Assembly: GCA_900543325.1 (NCBI GenBank)
Contig: UQQU01000055.1
Coordinates: forward strand, 1-22,790
DNA from: an uncultured Clostridium sp.
Lineage (GTDB): Bacteria > Bacillota > Clostridia > Clostridiales > Clostridiaceae
Length of the DNA: 22,790 bases
Direction: 5' to 3'
The notes beneath the pieces were generated by a model that did not search any database, was not told the origin of the DNA, and was given only the letters and a program-made list of their open reading frames with translations. The position numbers and the translations under genes are program-made. Shown here piece after piece: positions 13,723-21,665 of this stretch (position 1 is its first letter; every line of letters starts with the position of its first letter).

Positions 13723-15173
13723 AAATTGATTACAATTCCTTTTCTTCTTGTCATTGATTCAATTGAATACTTTATCCCTTGCACTCCTATTCCAGATGAT
13801 TTAATTCCCAAAAAAGGAAAATGATCTGGTCCTCTTTCAGTTTTATTATTTATTTGAACTGCTCCAACTTCTAATTTATCTGCTATATAAAAAGCATTAT
13901 CTAAATTGTTAGTAAATACAGATGATTGTAATCCATATTGAGATTCATTAGCTATTCTTATTGCTTCATCTTTATCCTTTACCCTTATTATTGGTAATAC
14001 AGGACCAAATGGTTCTTCCCATGCCAGTCTCATATCAGTAGTAACATAATCAAATAAGGTTGGATATATAATATTTTTTTCTCGTTTAGCACCTAATATT
14101 AAATGTGCCCCCTTATATCTAGCATCCTCTATAAGCTCCCATACAAAATCAGCAGCTTTTTCATCTATAAGAGGAACTATTGAAACATCTTCTTCCTCAG
14201 GATTTCCGACTTTTAAATTTTCTACTAATACTTTTATTTCCTCCACCAATTTATCAGCTATATTTTCTTCTACTAATACTCTCTTTACGGCTGTACATCT
14301 CTGTCCTGAATAAGAATATGCACCTTCTACTATATTTCGTGCAGCTAGCTCCAGATCTGCGTCATCTAATACTATTGCAGCATCTTTTCCTCCTAGTTCC
14401 ATTAATAGTGGAACCATATTAGTTATTTTAGATATTCTCATACCAACTTCACTACTTCCAGTAAAGTTTATAAAGTCTATGGCAGGATGAGTTACAATAT
14501 AATCACCTATTTCACTTCCTCTTCCAGTAACAGTATTTAATACTCCATTAGGTATTCCGGCCTCCTGAAATATTTTAGCTAGATATAATCCACATAAACT
14601 TCCTTTAGTAGCTGGCTTTAACACTACAGTATTTCCAGCTACTAACGCTGGAGCAATTTTAGATGCTGATAAATTTATAGGATAATTAAATGGTGATATT
14701 GCTAAAACAACTCCCATTGGCTCTCTTACAACAATAGATAATTTTTTTTTGTTAAAACCAGGAAAACTATCACTTTGTATGCTTTCTCCGTAAATACTTT
14801 TTGATGTATCTGCAGTAAATCTAATAAAATCAGCAGTTCTATTTATTTCTGATTCTGCACTTTTTCTATCCTTTGCAATTTCACGTATTAAAATATCACT
14901 TAAGTCTACTATACGTTCTTGCAATATGTCTGCAGCTCTATATAATATTTTTGCCCTTTCATTAATAGGAGTTTCTCTCCATTTAGCCTTTGCATTTGCT
15001 GCAACTTTTATAACTTCATCAACTTCTTCTTTTGTCATTGCAGGTACTCGTCCTACTATCTCCTCATTAATTGGAGATTTAATTTCAATAAATTTTTCAC
15101 TTTTACTATTACACCATTGTCCATTAATAAGATTGCGAAACTTTCTTTCTTCTCCTACTAAATTACTAAACAT
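13713..15173 (-). CDS. gapN: Non-phosphorylating NADP-dependent glyceraldehyde-3-phosphate dehydrogenase
   Basis: 486 aa aldehyde dehydrogenase superfamily enzyme. GapN oxidises glyceraldehyde 3-phosphate directly to 3-phosphoglycerate and makes NADPH without ATP. Seen: PFNYPINLSASKIAPALVAGN and VLKPATKGSL (cofactor site), FTGSSEVG (Rossmann loop), MELGGKDA with the general-base Glu, and GQRCTAVKR with catalytic Cys about 293. The carboxyl TERGPDHFPFLGIKSSGIG is the block that marks GapN within the superfamily. The ATG has GAGGTG upstream. It stands alone between the clpC terminator and the convergent 53-aa ORF; I could not find a convincing promoter in the 80 nt upstream. Another ALDH specificity is possible but less likely. 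Confidence 0.92.
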   Translation of the reverse strand: MFSNLVGEERKFRNLINGQWCNSKSEKFIEIKSPINEEIVGRVPAMTKEEVDEVIKVAANAKAKWRETPINERAKILYRAADILQERIVDLSDILIREIAKDRKSAESEINRTADFIRFTADTSKSIYGESIQSDSFPGFNKKKLSIVVREPMGVVLAISPFNYPINLSASKIAPALVAGNTVVLKPATKGSLCGLYLAKIFQEAGIPNGVLNTVTGRGSEIGDYIVTHPAIDFINFTGSSEVGMRISKITNMVPLLMELGGKDAAIVLDDADLELAARNIVEGAYSYSGQRCTAVKRVLVEENIADKLVEEIKVLVENLKVGNPEEEDVSIVPLIDEKAADFVWELIEDARYKGAHLILGAKREKNIIYPTLFDYVTTDMRLAWEEPFGPVLPIIRVKDKDEAIRIANESQYGLQSSVFTNNLDNAFYIADKLEVGAVQINNKTERGPDHFPFLGIKSSGIGVQGIKYSIESMTRRKGIVINLKK

Positions 15174-15250
15174 ATTTTCACCTCAGCTTACAAATACTTT
15201 TATTTATTTTTCCCTTATGAATATATATTTATTAAGCTCATTTTTACTTT

Positions 15251-15318
15251 AAAAAAATAGAAATGGATTATTAATTATTTAAGGCTACACATTCACCTCT
15301 TAATTTAATAATCCATTT
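15251..15318 (-). terminator. Terminator after clpC
   Basis: AAATGGATTATTAA at 15261-15274 pairs with the mirror sequence ending at 15318, and TTAAG/CTTAA adds an upper stem around a 15-nt loop. On the minus strand it is followed, after three bases, by seven T. It separates ctsR-clpC from gapN. Confidence 0.8.
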
Positions 15319-15363
15319 CATTATTAATTATATAAAATACTAATTGATATATTTTATTAACTT

Positions 15364-17802
15364 CTATCTGTGTGAAAAAATCAATCCTTCTTCTTTACAT
15401 TCAACCTTTAGCTTATCTCCGATTTTGATTTCACCTTTTAATAGTTCATCGCTTAATTTATCTACTATTTCTCGATTTATTATTCCTCTTAATGGTCTAG
15501 CTCCAAATTCTAAGCTTTTATTTTTAGTAACAAGGAACTTATTTAAATCTTCATCATAAATCAAATCAATATTTTTTTCTTTTAGCCTATTAATAGTATC
15601 CTTAAGCATTATATTTACTATTTCTAATGTATCCTCTTCTTTAAGTTGATTAAATACTATAGTATCATCTACCCTATTTAAGAATTCTGGTTTAAATGCT
15701 GTTTTTAGCTCTTCTAATACTATTTCTTTAATTTTTTCATATTCTGCAAATGTTGAGTTTGCCGCAGTATCAAATCCAACTCTTCTTTGACTCTTTATTT
15801 TTTGAGCTCCTACATTAGAGGTCATAATAACTATTGTATTTTTAAAATCTATAGTTTTTCCTTTTCCATCTGTTAGTCTTCCGTCTTCCATTATTTGAAG
15901 CAAAATATTAAATACATCTGGATGTGCCTTTTCAATTTCATCTAATAATACTACTGAATAAGGTTTTCTTCTAACAGCTTCTGATAATTGTCCCCCTTCT
16001 TCATATCCTACATATCCTGGAGGCGCTCCTATCAATCTTGAAACAGAATGTTTTTCCATGTATTCAGACATATCGATTCTAATTAAATTACTTACCTTTC
16101 CAAACATAACCTCAGCTAAAACGTTACAAAGCTCCGTTTTACCAACTCCAGTAGGTCCGCAAAAAATAAATGTTCCAATTGGTCTATTAGGATTTTTAAG
16201 TCCTACTCTTGCTCTTTTTACAGCTCTGGTTAATGCCTTTATAGCTTCCTCTTGACCAACAACTCTTTTTCTTAATGTATCTTCTAAATGTAAAAGCTTA
16301 TCTGATTCTTTTTCTGTTAATTTCTCTACTGGAACTTTAGTCCAAATGGCTACTACCTTTGCAATATCATCTTCATTAACTATTTGGACCTCTGTACAAC
16401 TATGAGCTCTCCATTCATTTTTAATTTTTTCAAATTCTTCTTTTAATTGTTTTTCTTTATCTCTTAGGCTTGCAGCTTTTTCAAAATCTTGATTTCTTAT
16501 AGAATCTTCTTTTTCACTAATAACTTTTTCTATATCTAATTCCTTTTGCTTAATTTCTGGTGGAAGAGTTAACCTTGAAATTCTAACTTTGGCAGCTGCT
16601 TCATCTATTAAATCAATTGCTTTATCTGGCATATATCTATCACTTATATATCTATCTGCTAAATCAACCGCCATATATAAAGCTGAATCTGTAATTTTAA
16701 CTTTATGATGAGATTCATATTTGTCTCTTAATCCAAATAAAATATTTAGAGTTTCATCCTTAGTCGGTGGTTCTACATTAACAGTTTGGAATCTTCTCTC
16801 TAAAGCAGCATCCTTCTCTATATGCTTTCTATATTCATCTATTGTTGTGGCACCTATACATTTTATTTCCCCTCTAGCTAATGCTGGCTTTAGTATATTG
16901 GAAGCATCAATAGCGCCCTCTGCTCCTCCAGCACCAACTATAGTATGAATTTCATCTATAAAAATTATTATATCTTCTTCATTTTTTAATTCATTCATTA
17001 CCTTTTTTAAACGTTCTTCAAACTCACCTCTATATTTAGCTCCAGCAATCATTGATGTAATATCTAATATCAAAAGTCTTTTATCCCTTAGGCTCTCTGG
17101 TGCATCTCCTGATACTATTTTTTGAGCTAATCCTTCTATTATAGCAGTCTTACCAACACCTGGTTCACCTATTAAGCAAGGATTATTTTTTATTCTCCTA
17201 CAAAGAATTTCTAATACTCTTTGGGTTTCTTCATCTCTTCCTATAACTGGATCTAATTTTCCTTCTCTTGCACTTTGAGTTAAATCTCTACTATATTGAT
17301 CTAATACTGGTGTTTTGTTTTGCTTTTTTTCTTTTTGTATAGATTTTTTATTCTCTCTAAGTTCATTTCCAGATATATATTTATCTAACTCTTGTTTAAC
17401 TGATGCCAAATCAATTTTTCCACTTGTTAAAATAGTATAAGCAACTCCTTCTCCTTCATTTACAAGCGCCATTAATATATGTTCTGGATTTATAAAACTA
17501 TGACCATATTTTCTTGCTATATCTAAACTATCATCAAATAACCTCTTAGCTCTTGGAGTTAATAACATTTCTCCATTAGAAACGTCATCATCTCCAAATC
17601 CCAAATAATCTTCAGTCATCTTTCTTACCTTATCTATAGTAATTCCTTTACCAGCTAAAAGTTGACCTGCATATCCATTTTCTTTTAATATTCCTAACAA
17701 AACATGTTCCGTACCAATGTACCCGTGTTTAAAATTTTGAGACTCCTGTTGTGCTTCCACCAAAACAACTTGTGCTCTTTCTGTAAACCTCCCAAAAATC
17801 AT
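15364..17802 (-). CDS. clpC: ClpC AAA+ unfoldase (Hsp100), ATPase subunit of ClpCP
   Basis: 812 aa, full length. It unfolds substrates for the ClpP protease in stress and development. Seen: an amino-terminal Clp repeat domain (FTERAQVVLVEAQQES, about 1-145), NBD1 with Walker A GEPGVGKTA (about 210) and Walker B IIIFIDEIHT, a middle region with a UVR-type segment (DFEKAASLRDKEKQLKEEFE), NBD2 with GPTGVGKTE (about 547) and Walker B VVLLDEIEKAH, and a D2-small carboxyl domain. The GPP/GYVGYEEGG pore segment is present. AGGTG precedes the ATG. ctsR lies only 114 nt upstream, with no mcsA or mcsB between. It is presumably cotranscribed with ctsR and under CtsR control. Confidence 0.97.
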   Translation of the reverse strand: MIFGRFTERAQVVLVEAQQESQNFKHGYIGTEHVLLGILKENGYAGQLLAGKGITIDKVRKMTEDYLGFGDDDVSNGEMLLTPRAKRLFDDSLDIARKYGHSFINPEHILMALVNEGEGVAYTILTSGKIDLASVKQELDKYISGNELRENKKSIQKEKKQNKTPVLDQYSRDLTQSAREGKLDPVIGRDEETQRVLEILCRRIKNNPCLIGEPGVGKTAIIEGLAQKIVSGDAPESLRDKRLLILDITSMIAGAKYRGEFEERLKKVMNELKNEEDIIIFIDEIHTIVGAGGAEGAIDASNILKPALARGEIKCIGATTIDEYRKHIEKDAALERRFQTVNVEPPTKDETLNILFGLRDKYESHHKVKITDSALYMAVDLADRYISDRYMPDKAIDLIDEAAAKVRISRLTLPPEIKQKELDIEKVISEKEDSIRNQDFEKAASLRDKEKQLKEEFEKIKNEWRAHSCTEVQIVNEDDIAKVVAIWTKVPVEKLTEKESDKLLHLEDTLRKRVVGQEEAIKALTRAVKRARVGLKNPNRPIGTFIFCGPTGVGKTELCNVLAEVMFGKVSNLIRIDMSEYMEKHSVSRLIGAPPGYVGYEEGGQLSEAVRRKPYSVVLLDEIEKAHPDVFNILLQIMEDGRLTDGKGKTIDFKNTIVIMTSNVGAQKIKSQRRVGFDTAANSTFAEYEKIKEIVLEELKTAFKPEFLNRVDDTIVFNQLKEEDTLEIVNIMLKDTINRLKEKNIDLIYDEDLNKFLVTKNKSLEFGARPLRGIINREIVDKLSDELLKGEIKIGDKLKVECKEEGLIFSHR

Positions 17803-17916
17803 AGTGTCACCTCCAAATATAATTTAATATAGATTGCTATACAAATTATTACTATATTCTATAAATATGACCCAACCCTCTTTACCATAATTATTTTCTT
17901 ATATCTATTATAATTA

Positions 17917-18372
17917 TTATGATAAAATAACCATTATGATACCCTTAAGTATTTCTGCTCTTAGCTTATTTCTATCTTCAGCAGCTCCTAACGTTCTATC
18001 GTTTATAGACATCTTAATAATTTCCAATTCTCTCTTAGTTATTAATTTTGTATCATATAAATGTTCAATTAATAATACCGCTGCATTATAAGTTAAACTA
18101 TTTCCAATTGCTTTTTTTATTTCCTCTAATTGTTTTTCCTTACTATTATATTCTACTCTTCTGATTATTATATATCCTCCGCCACCTCTTCTACTTTCAA
18201 TTAAATATCCCTTTTCAGTAGTAAATCTAGTTGTTAAAACATAATTAATTTGAGATGGTGCACAATTGAACTTATCTGCTAACTCATTTCTTTGAATAAT
18301 TACCTCCTTATTTTTTTCATCTTCTATCATGTCATTAATAAATTGAGCTATTATATCTGAAATTCTTGCCAC
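17917..18372 (-). CDS. ctsR: Transcriptional repressor CtsR
   Basis: 151 aa repressor of class III heat-shock genes (clp genes). The amino-terminal winged helix-turn-helix domain contains LADKFNCAPSQINYVLTTRFTTEKGYLIES. The wing RRGGGGYI at 61-68 is the glycine-rich thermosensing loop; Arg62 corresponds to the residue modified by McsB in Bacilli. The carboxyl domain (LTYNAAVLLIEHLYD, LITKRELEIIKMSI) is the dimer and McsB/ClpC contact region. The product is repressor of its own operon: a CtsR box overlaps its promoter. It starts ATG 25 nt from that box; the upstream AGG is weak but present. The next gene is clpC with no mcsAB between. Confidence 0.96.
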   Translation of the reverse strand: MARISDIIAQFINDMIEDEKNKEVIIQRNELADKFNCAPSQINYVLTTRFTTEKGYLIESRRGGGGYIIIRRVEYNSKEKQLEEIKKAIGNSLTYNAAVLLIEHLYDTKLITKRELEIIKMSINDRTLGAAEDRNKLRAEILKGIIMVILS

Positions 18373-18394
18373 AATTTCACCTTCCTAAACGTAC

Positions 18395-18411
18395 TTTGAC
18401 CTTATTTGACT
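18395..18411 (-). promoter_or_regulatory. CtsR operator (heptad direct repeat)
   Basis: On the minus strand AGTCAAA TAA GGTCAAA matches the CtsR consensus (A/G)GTCAAA-N3-GGTCAAA in every base. It begins 3 nt after the -10 hexamer, so bound CtsR would cover the transcription start. Confidence 0.95.
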
Positions 18412-18414
18412 TTA

Positions 18415-18443
18415 ATTATATATAATTTTTTTTTTGATGTCTA
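18415..18443 (-). promoter_or_regulatory. Sigma-A promoter of ctsR-clpC
   Basis: On the minus strand TAGACA (18443-18438), a 17-nt spacer containing ten A residues, and a perfect TATAAT (18420-18415). The CtsR box follows directly. Confidence 0.8.
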
Positions 18444-18581
18444 TGTAATAATTCCTTTATTTTTAGGTAAATATACTAATGTATGTTAGACTATTAATAA
18501 TTGCTATTACTACCTCCTATTGTCTCCGAATTTATTTTTTCTAAACCCTCTGCAATTATTACAAATTAAATATTTTTACAT

Positions 18582-18611
18582 AAAAAAAAGAGCCGTCAAA
18601 TTGACGACTCT
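18582..18611 (-). terminator. Terminator after the ferredoxin gene
   Basis: On the minus strand AGAGTCGTC and GACGGCTCT pair in nine positions (one G-U) around a 5-nt loop and are followed by eight T. It starts 9 nt after the ferredoxin stop. The spacer on to the ctsR promoter (18444-18581) shows no gene; an AGGAGGT at 18512-18518 has no start codon behind it. Confidence 0.92.
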
Positions 18612-18620
18612 AAAATTTTA

Positions 18621-18791
18621 TTAAGCTTCAGCTGGAGCTCCTACTGGACAAACATTTGCACAGTTTCCACAATCGATACAAGTATCTGCATCAATAACGA
18701 ATTGAGTATCCCCTTGGCTTATAGCATTAACTGGACATTCTGCTGCGCAAGCACCACAGTTAACACATGAATCATTAATTGCGTATGCCAT
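18621..18791 (-). CDS. 2[4Fe-4S] ferredoxin, clostridial type
   Basis: 56 aa small electron carrier of fermentative metabolism, partner of hydrogenase and pyruvate:ferredoxin oxidoreductase. Two cluster motifs are intact: CVNCGACAAECP (Cys 9, 12, 15, 19) and CIDCGNCANVCP (Cys 38, 41, 44, 48), each CxxCxxCxxxCP. A longer frame begins at 18809, but its first codons are the Shine-Dalgarno GGGGGAGGTG itself. The start was therefore set at 18791, 6 nt behind that site. It is transcribed alone: 108 nt separate it from the upstream small gene and a strong terminator follows. Confidence 0.96.
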   Translation of the reverse strand: MAYAINDSCVNCGACAAECPVNAISQGDTQFVIDADTCIDCGNCANVCPVGAPAEA

Positions 18792-18830
18792 TAAAAACAC
18801 CTCCCCCAATATTTAATTAATACCACTATT

Positions 18831-18839
18831 ATTTTATCA
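18831..18839 (-). promoter_or_regulatory. Possible extended -10 promoter of the ferredoxin gene
   Basis: On the minus strand TGATAAAAT forms an extended -10, with TTTAAA 17 nt upstream of TAAAAT as a weak -35. It would give a leader of about 30 nt up to the ferredoxin ATG. Confidence 0.4.
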
Positions 18840-18899
18840 TACAAGTTTTTCTTTTTAAAGGGAAAGTTAATATGCTATTTCTCCATGGATACTTTTTAA

Positions 18900-19103
18900 C
18901 TAAATTACCATATATCCTGAATTCTCAATAGAAGTTATTATTTCTTCTATAGACACACTTAAACTATCATATACTATACTAACTTCTTTTTTATTCAAAT
19001 TAATTTCACAGGCAAGAATACCTTCATAATTACTAACCACATTTCTAATATTAACAATATCATTATGGGTAGTTAAATTATAAATTCTAACTAGTGATTT
19101 CAT
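18900..19103 (-). CDS. Small HMA-fold protein lacking the CxxC metal site
   Basis: 67 aa. The pattern of strands and helices (SLVRIYNLTTH, NIRNVVSNYEGILACEINLNKKEVSIVYD, SIEEIITSIENSGYMVI) follows the beta-alpha-beta-beta-alpha-beta heavy-metal-associated domain of CopZ and P-type ATPase tails. The metal-binding loop that should read MxCxxC is replaced by NLTTHND, and the only Cys is at the second strand. It therefore should not bind copper in the usual way, and its role is unknown. The ATG has AAGGAGGA about 7 nt upstream. It follows ricT by 12 nt and is probably the last gene of the darA-holB-ricT unit. Confidence 0.8.
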   Translation of the reverse strand: MKSLVRIYNLTTHNDIVNIRNVVSNYEGILACEINLNKKEVSIVYDSLSVSIEEIITSIENSGYMVI

Positions 19104-19115
19104 TAATTTTCCTCC

Positions 19116-20021
19116 TTAGTTACCCTTTATAAGATCTTTAATTAGTTTTCTATCCTCTTCTGACTCTATCTCTAATTTTATATCATCGTCATCTATAGAA
19201 TCCTCATAATGACCTTTTATAAGTTCAACATTTTCTATTTTGAACTCTTCTAGAATTTCTTCCTCGCCTTTTCTAAGCTTAACTTTAACACTTTCTTTAA
19301 CTGTATTATTTGAGAATACTTCTCCAGTTCCTTCACTAGTCTTAACAATTGAGCCTACTTTAGGCATTCTCTTTCTAATATCCTCATAAGTGCTTTGCTC
19401 ATAATTTAAGCAGCACATAAGTCTTCCACAAATTCCTGAAATTTTTGTTGGATTAAGAGATAAGTTTTGTTCTTTTGCCATCTTTATAGAAACAGATGCA
19501 AAGTCCCCTAAAAATGTTGAACAACACATTGGTCTTCCACAAGGCCCAAGTCCTCCAAGCATTTTAGCTTCATCTCTTACACCAATTTGTCTTAATTCAA
19601 TACGCGTTTTAAATATTGTAGCTAAATCCTTAACTAATTCTCTAAAATCAACTCTTCCATCTGCAGTAAAATAGAATATTACTTTATTATTATCAAATGT
19701 ATATTCTACATCTATAAGTTTCATAGTTAACTCATGTTCTTGAATTTTCTTTAAACAAATCTCAAAGGCATCTTTTTCTTTATCCTTATTCTTAAAATGC
19801 TTATTAATATCTTCTTCTGTAGCTATTCTTAAAACACTTTTTAAAGGTGCAACTATATCATCTTCACTTATCTCTTTTATTCCAATTACACATTCTCCAA
19901 ATTCAATACCTCTTGCAGTTTCAACTACTACATAAGTATCTTTTTGTATATCCATATCTGCTGGATCAAAATAATATATTTTTCCAGCTTTTTTAAATCT
20001 AACCCCGACTACTTTTATCAT
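19116..20021 (-). CDS. ricT: PSP1-domain protein RicT (YaaT)
   Basis: 301 aa. In Bacillus RicT (YaaT) works with RicA and RicF in an Fe-S-binding complex that stimulates RNase Y-dependent mRNA maturation and affects sporulation phosphorelay. Seen: an amino-terminal beta domain (KVVGVRFKKAGKIYYFDPADMDI), then the PSP1 core with LGGLGPCGRPMCCSTFLGDF and GICGRLMCCLNYEQ, the conserved Cys clusters, and a carboxyl acidic tail. The start was moved to 20021: GGAGGG lies 7 nt before it, inside the end of holB, and the stop of holB is only 2 nt upstream, so translation is coupled. Partners ricA and ricF are not in this window; the complex is inferred from the family. Confidence 0.92.
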   Translation of the reverse strand: MIKVVGVRFKKAGKIYYFDPADMDIQKDTYVVVETARGIEFGECVIGIKEISEDDIVAPLKSVLRIATEEDINKHFKNKDKEKDAFEICLKKIQEHELTMKLIDVEYTFDNNKVIFYFTADGRVDFRELVKDLATIFKTRIELRQIGVRDEAKMLGGLGPCGRPMCCSTFLGDFASVSIKMAKEQNLSLNPTKISGICGRLMCCLNYEQSTYEDIRKRMPKVGSIVKTSEGTGEVFSNNTVKESVKVKLRKGEEEILEEFKIENVELIKGHYEDSIDDDDIKLEIESEEDRKLIKDLIKGN

Positions 20022-20023
20022 TA

Positions 20024-20956
20024 TTAACCCTCCATAAAGCCCATTAACATTACACGTAATATCATTACCCAACTAACATTACTCTTAATGTTTTTCCTTG
20101 CTTCTTCTATCGTCATTATCATATTATTCAGCTTTCTAAATGACATTTCTTTAGTCATCTCATTTATATCATCAAATTTATCTCCATTTATGATAAAATC
20201 CTTATTTTCAACTTCTTTATGTATTAATATATCTCTTATAAATCCACCTAAAATATTTAATACTTCTTCCTTATTATCCTTTAATCCACTTAGCTTTTCT
20301 TCATGTTGTAATATAACTTCAACATTGTTTTTATTTAAATCTTTTATTAAATCTATTAATTTACTTCTAAGTTCCTTTAAATTATCATCATTAAAATATC
20401 TATCTATTCTTCCTGGAATTCCCTCGCTAAATGCAATAGCAGATTTTATTTCATTTTCATTATAATTAAACTCTTTAATTCTTATGTATTCATATAACTC
20501 TTCTTTAGTTAAAGGAGTCAGCTTATAAATTTCACATCTAGATTTTATAGTGTCTAAAATTAATTCTAAACTTTCACATAATATTATTATGTGAACTCCT
20601 ATTGGTGGTTCTTCTATAGTTTTTAAAAGCGCATTTTGAGCTTGAGTGGTTAATTTATTTCCTTCATGTATTATAATTACCTTTTTATCTCCCTCAAATG
20701 GCTTCTTAGATACTTCTTCAATTATATCTCTTACATCATCTACTCCAAAAGAAGATTTATTACTTCTATAATTTATAATATCAACATACTCTCTATCAAG
20801 CTCACCATTTAATATTAATTTAGCTAATATATTTGCCAGTTTGCTTTTTCCTATACCATCTTCTCCTGCTATGAGGTGAGCATGAGAAAGAGTATTATTT
20901 ATACATCTATTTCTAAAGTTATTAATTAAAGTCTCATATCCTATAAATTTTCTCAT
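20024..20956 (-). CDS. holB: DNA polymerase III clamp-loader subunit delta prime
   Basis: 310 aa. It is part of the clamp loader that opens and places the sliding clamp on primed DNA. Seen: amino-terminal AAA+ fold with Walker A GEDGIGKS (31-38), KVIIIHEGNKLTTQAQNALLKTIEEPP (Walker B region), the IKSRCEIYKL segment with the SRC arginine-finger motif, then a helical collar domain. The four zinc-binding Cys of the E. coli protein are absent. AAGGAGGTG precedes the ATG. It lies 24 nt after darA and is coupled to ricT, the same order as Bacillus yaaQ-yaaR-holB-yaaT except that yaaR is missing. Confidence 0.93.
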   Translation of the reverse strand: MRKFIGYETLINNFRNRCINNTLSHAHLIAGEDGIGKSKLANILAKLILNGELDREYVDIINYRSNKSSFGVDDVRDIIEEVSKKPFEGDKKVIIIHEGNKLTTQAQNALLKTIEEPPIGVHIIILCESLELILDTIKSRCEIYKLTPLTKEELYEYIRIKEFNYNENEIKSAIAFSEGIPGRIDRYFNDDNLKELRSKLIDLIKDLNKNNVEVILQHEEKLSGLKDNKEEVLNILGGFIRDILIHKEVENKDFIINGDKFDDINEMTKEMSFRKLNNMIMTIEEARKNIKSNVSWVMILRVMLMGFMEG

Positions 20957-20980
20957 ACAATCACCTCCTTATTAACTTAC

Positions 20981-21316
20981 TTATACTTTATAAAACTGAT
21001 CAACGTCTAAAACAAATACTGTAGCTCCACCAACCTCAACTTCAATTGGATAAGGCATATACATTCCTGAACCACTTCCAATAGTACTTGGAGTAGGTGC
21101 TGACACCATCTCTTTTCTTTTCTTGCATACATCTTCAATTACTTTAACAACATCTTTAACGACTTCCTTTTCAACTCCTATCATTAAAGTTGTATTACCT
21201 GATTTTAAAAACCCCCCAGTTGTAGCTAACTTAGTTACCCTAAAGTTATTATCAGTAAGTTCCTCAATTAAATCTATAGCATCATCATCTTGAACTATAG
21301 TTAATACCAACTTCAT
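20981..21316 (-). CDS. darA: Cyclic di-AMP receptor DarA (PII-like)
   Basis: 111 aa PII-like trimer protein (YaaQ/PstA family) that binds cyclic di-AMP. Seen: KLVLTIVQDDDAIDLIEEL, the loop NFRVTKLATTGGFLKSGNTTLMIGVE, and VKVIEDVCKKRKE, the core of the family with the Gly-Gly-Phe ligand loop. The start was set at 21316, 8 nt after GGAGG. A GTG five codons upstream reads through that site and is rejected. It is first in the darA-holB-ricT run. Together with disA in this window it gives both the producer and a receptor of the second messenger. The downstream effector is not known. Confidence 0.94.
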   Translation of the reverse strand: MKLVLTIVQDDDAIDLIEELTDNNFRVTKLATTGGFLKSGNTTLMIGVEKEVVKDVVKVIEDVCKKRKEMVSAPTPSTIGSGSGMYMPYPIEVEVGGATVFVLDVDQFYKV

Positions 21317-21592
21317 ACCATATACCTCCACTAATAAGTTAATAATTTATTCTATTATATTTTATCATAAATACATAATAATTTACTAAATTTTATCTTT
21401 AAATAATTTATTATATGAAATTTTATCCTTATACTCTACTATTCTTTCTCGTAATTTTTGCTATTTACGATTATCTTACAAAAATTTGACTTTATCTATA
21501 AATATAATTCAATAATTATTTATTTTTTACTATATATATAAATAATATACAAAAACATATATCTTTCTATCGAACTTTTTTTCTTTTTAACT
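21317..21592. other. AT-rich spacer upstream of darA, no gene seen
   Basis: Beyond the GGAGG at 21325-21329 the stretch is extremely AT-rich. It must contain the darA promoter; a TATAAT-like string lies at about 21355 on the minus strand, but no good -35 accompanies it. A single CtsR-like heptad at about 21486 stands alone and is probably chance. No coding frame with a ribosome binding site was found. Confidence 0.5.
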
Positions 21593-21651
21593 AAAAAGTT
21601 GTTTAAAATTAAGATTATTTTTCTTATTAAATAACTTAACTTCAAACAACT
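21593..21651 (-). terminator. Terminator after the Gmk-like gene
   Basis: On the minus strand AGTTGTTTGAAGTTAAG is matched by CTTAATTTTAAACAACT with two small mismatches around a loop of about 20 nt and followed by five T. It begins 15 nt after the Gmk-like stop and separates it from darA. Confidence 0.75.
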
Positions 21652-21665
21652 CTTATTTCATTATA

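Noticed and set aside
18505..18518. AGGAGGT Shine-Dalgarno-like string on the minus strand in the ctsR-ferredoxin spacer
   Set aside because: No ATG, GTG or TTG follows within 15 nt, so no small gene can be supported.
21480..21500. Single TTTGACT heptad resembling half of a CtsR operator
   Set aside because: Only one heptad is present and it lies upstream of darA, which is not a known CtsR target; chance in AT-rich sequence is likely.
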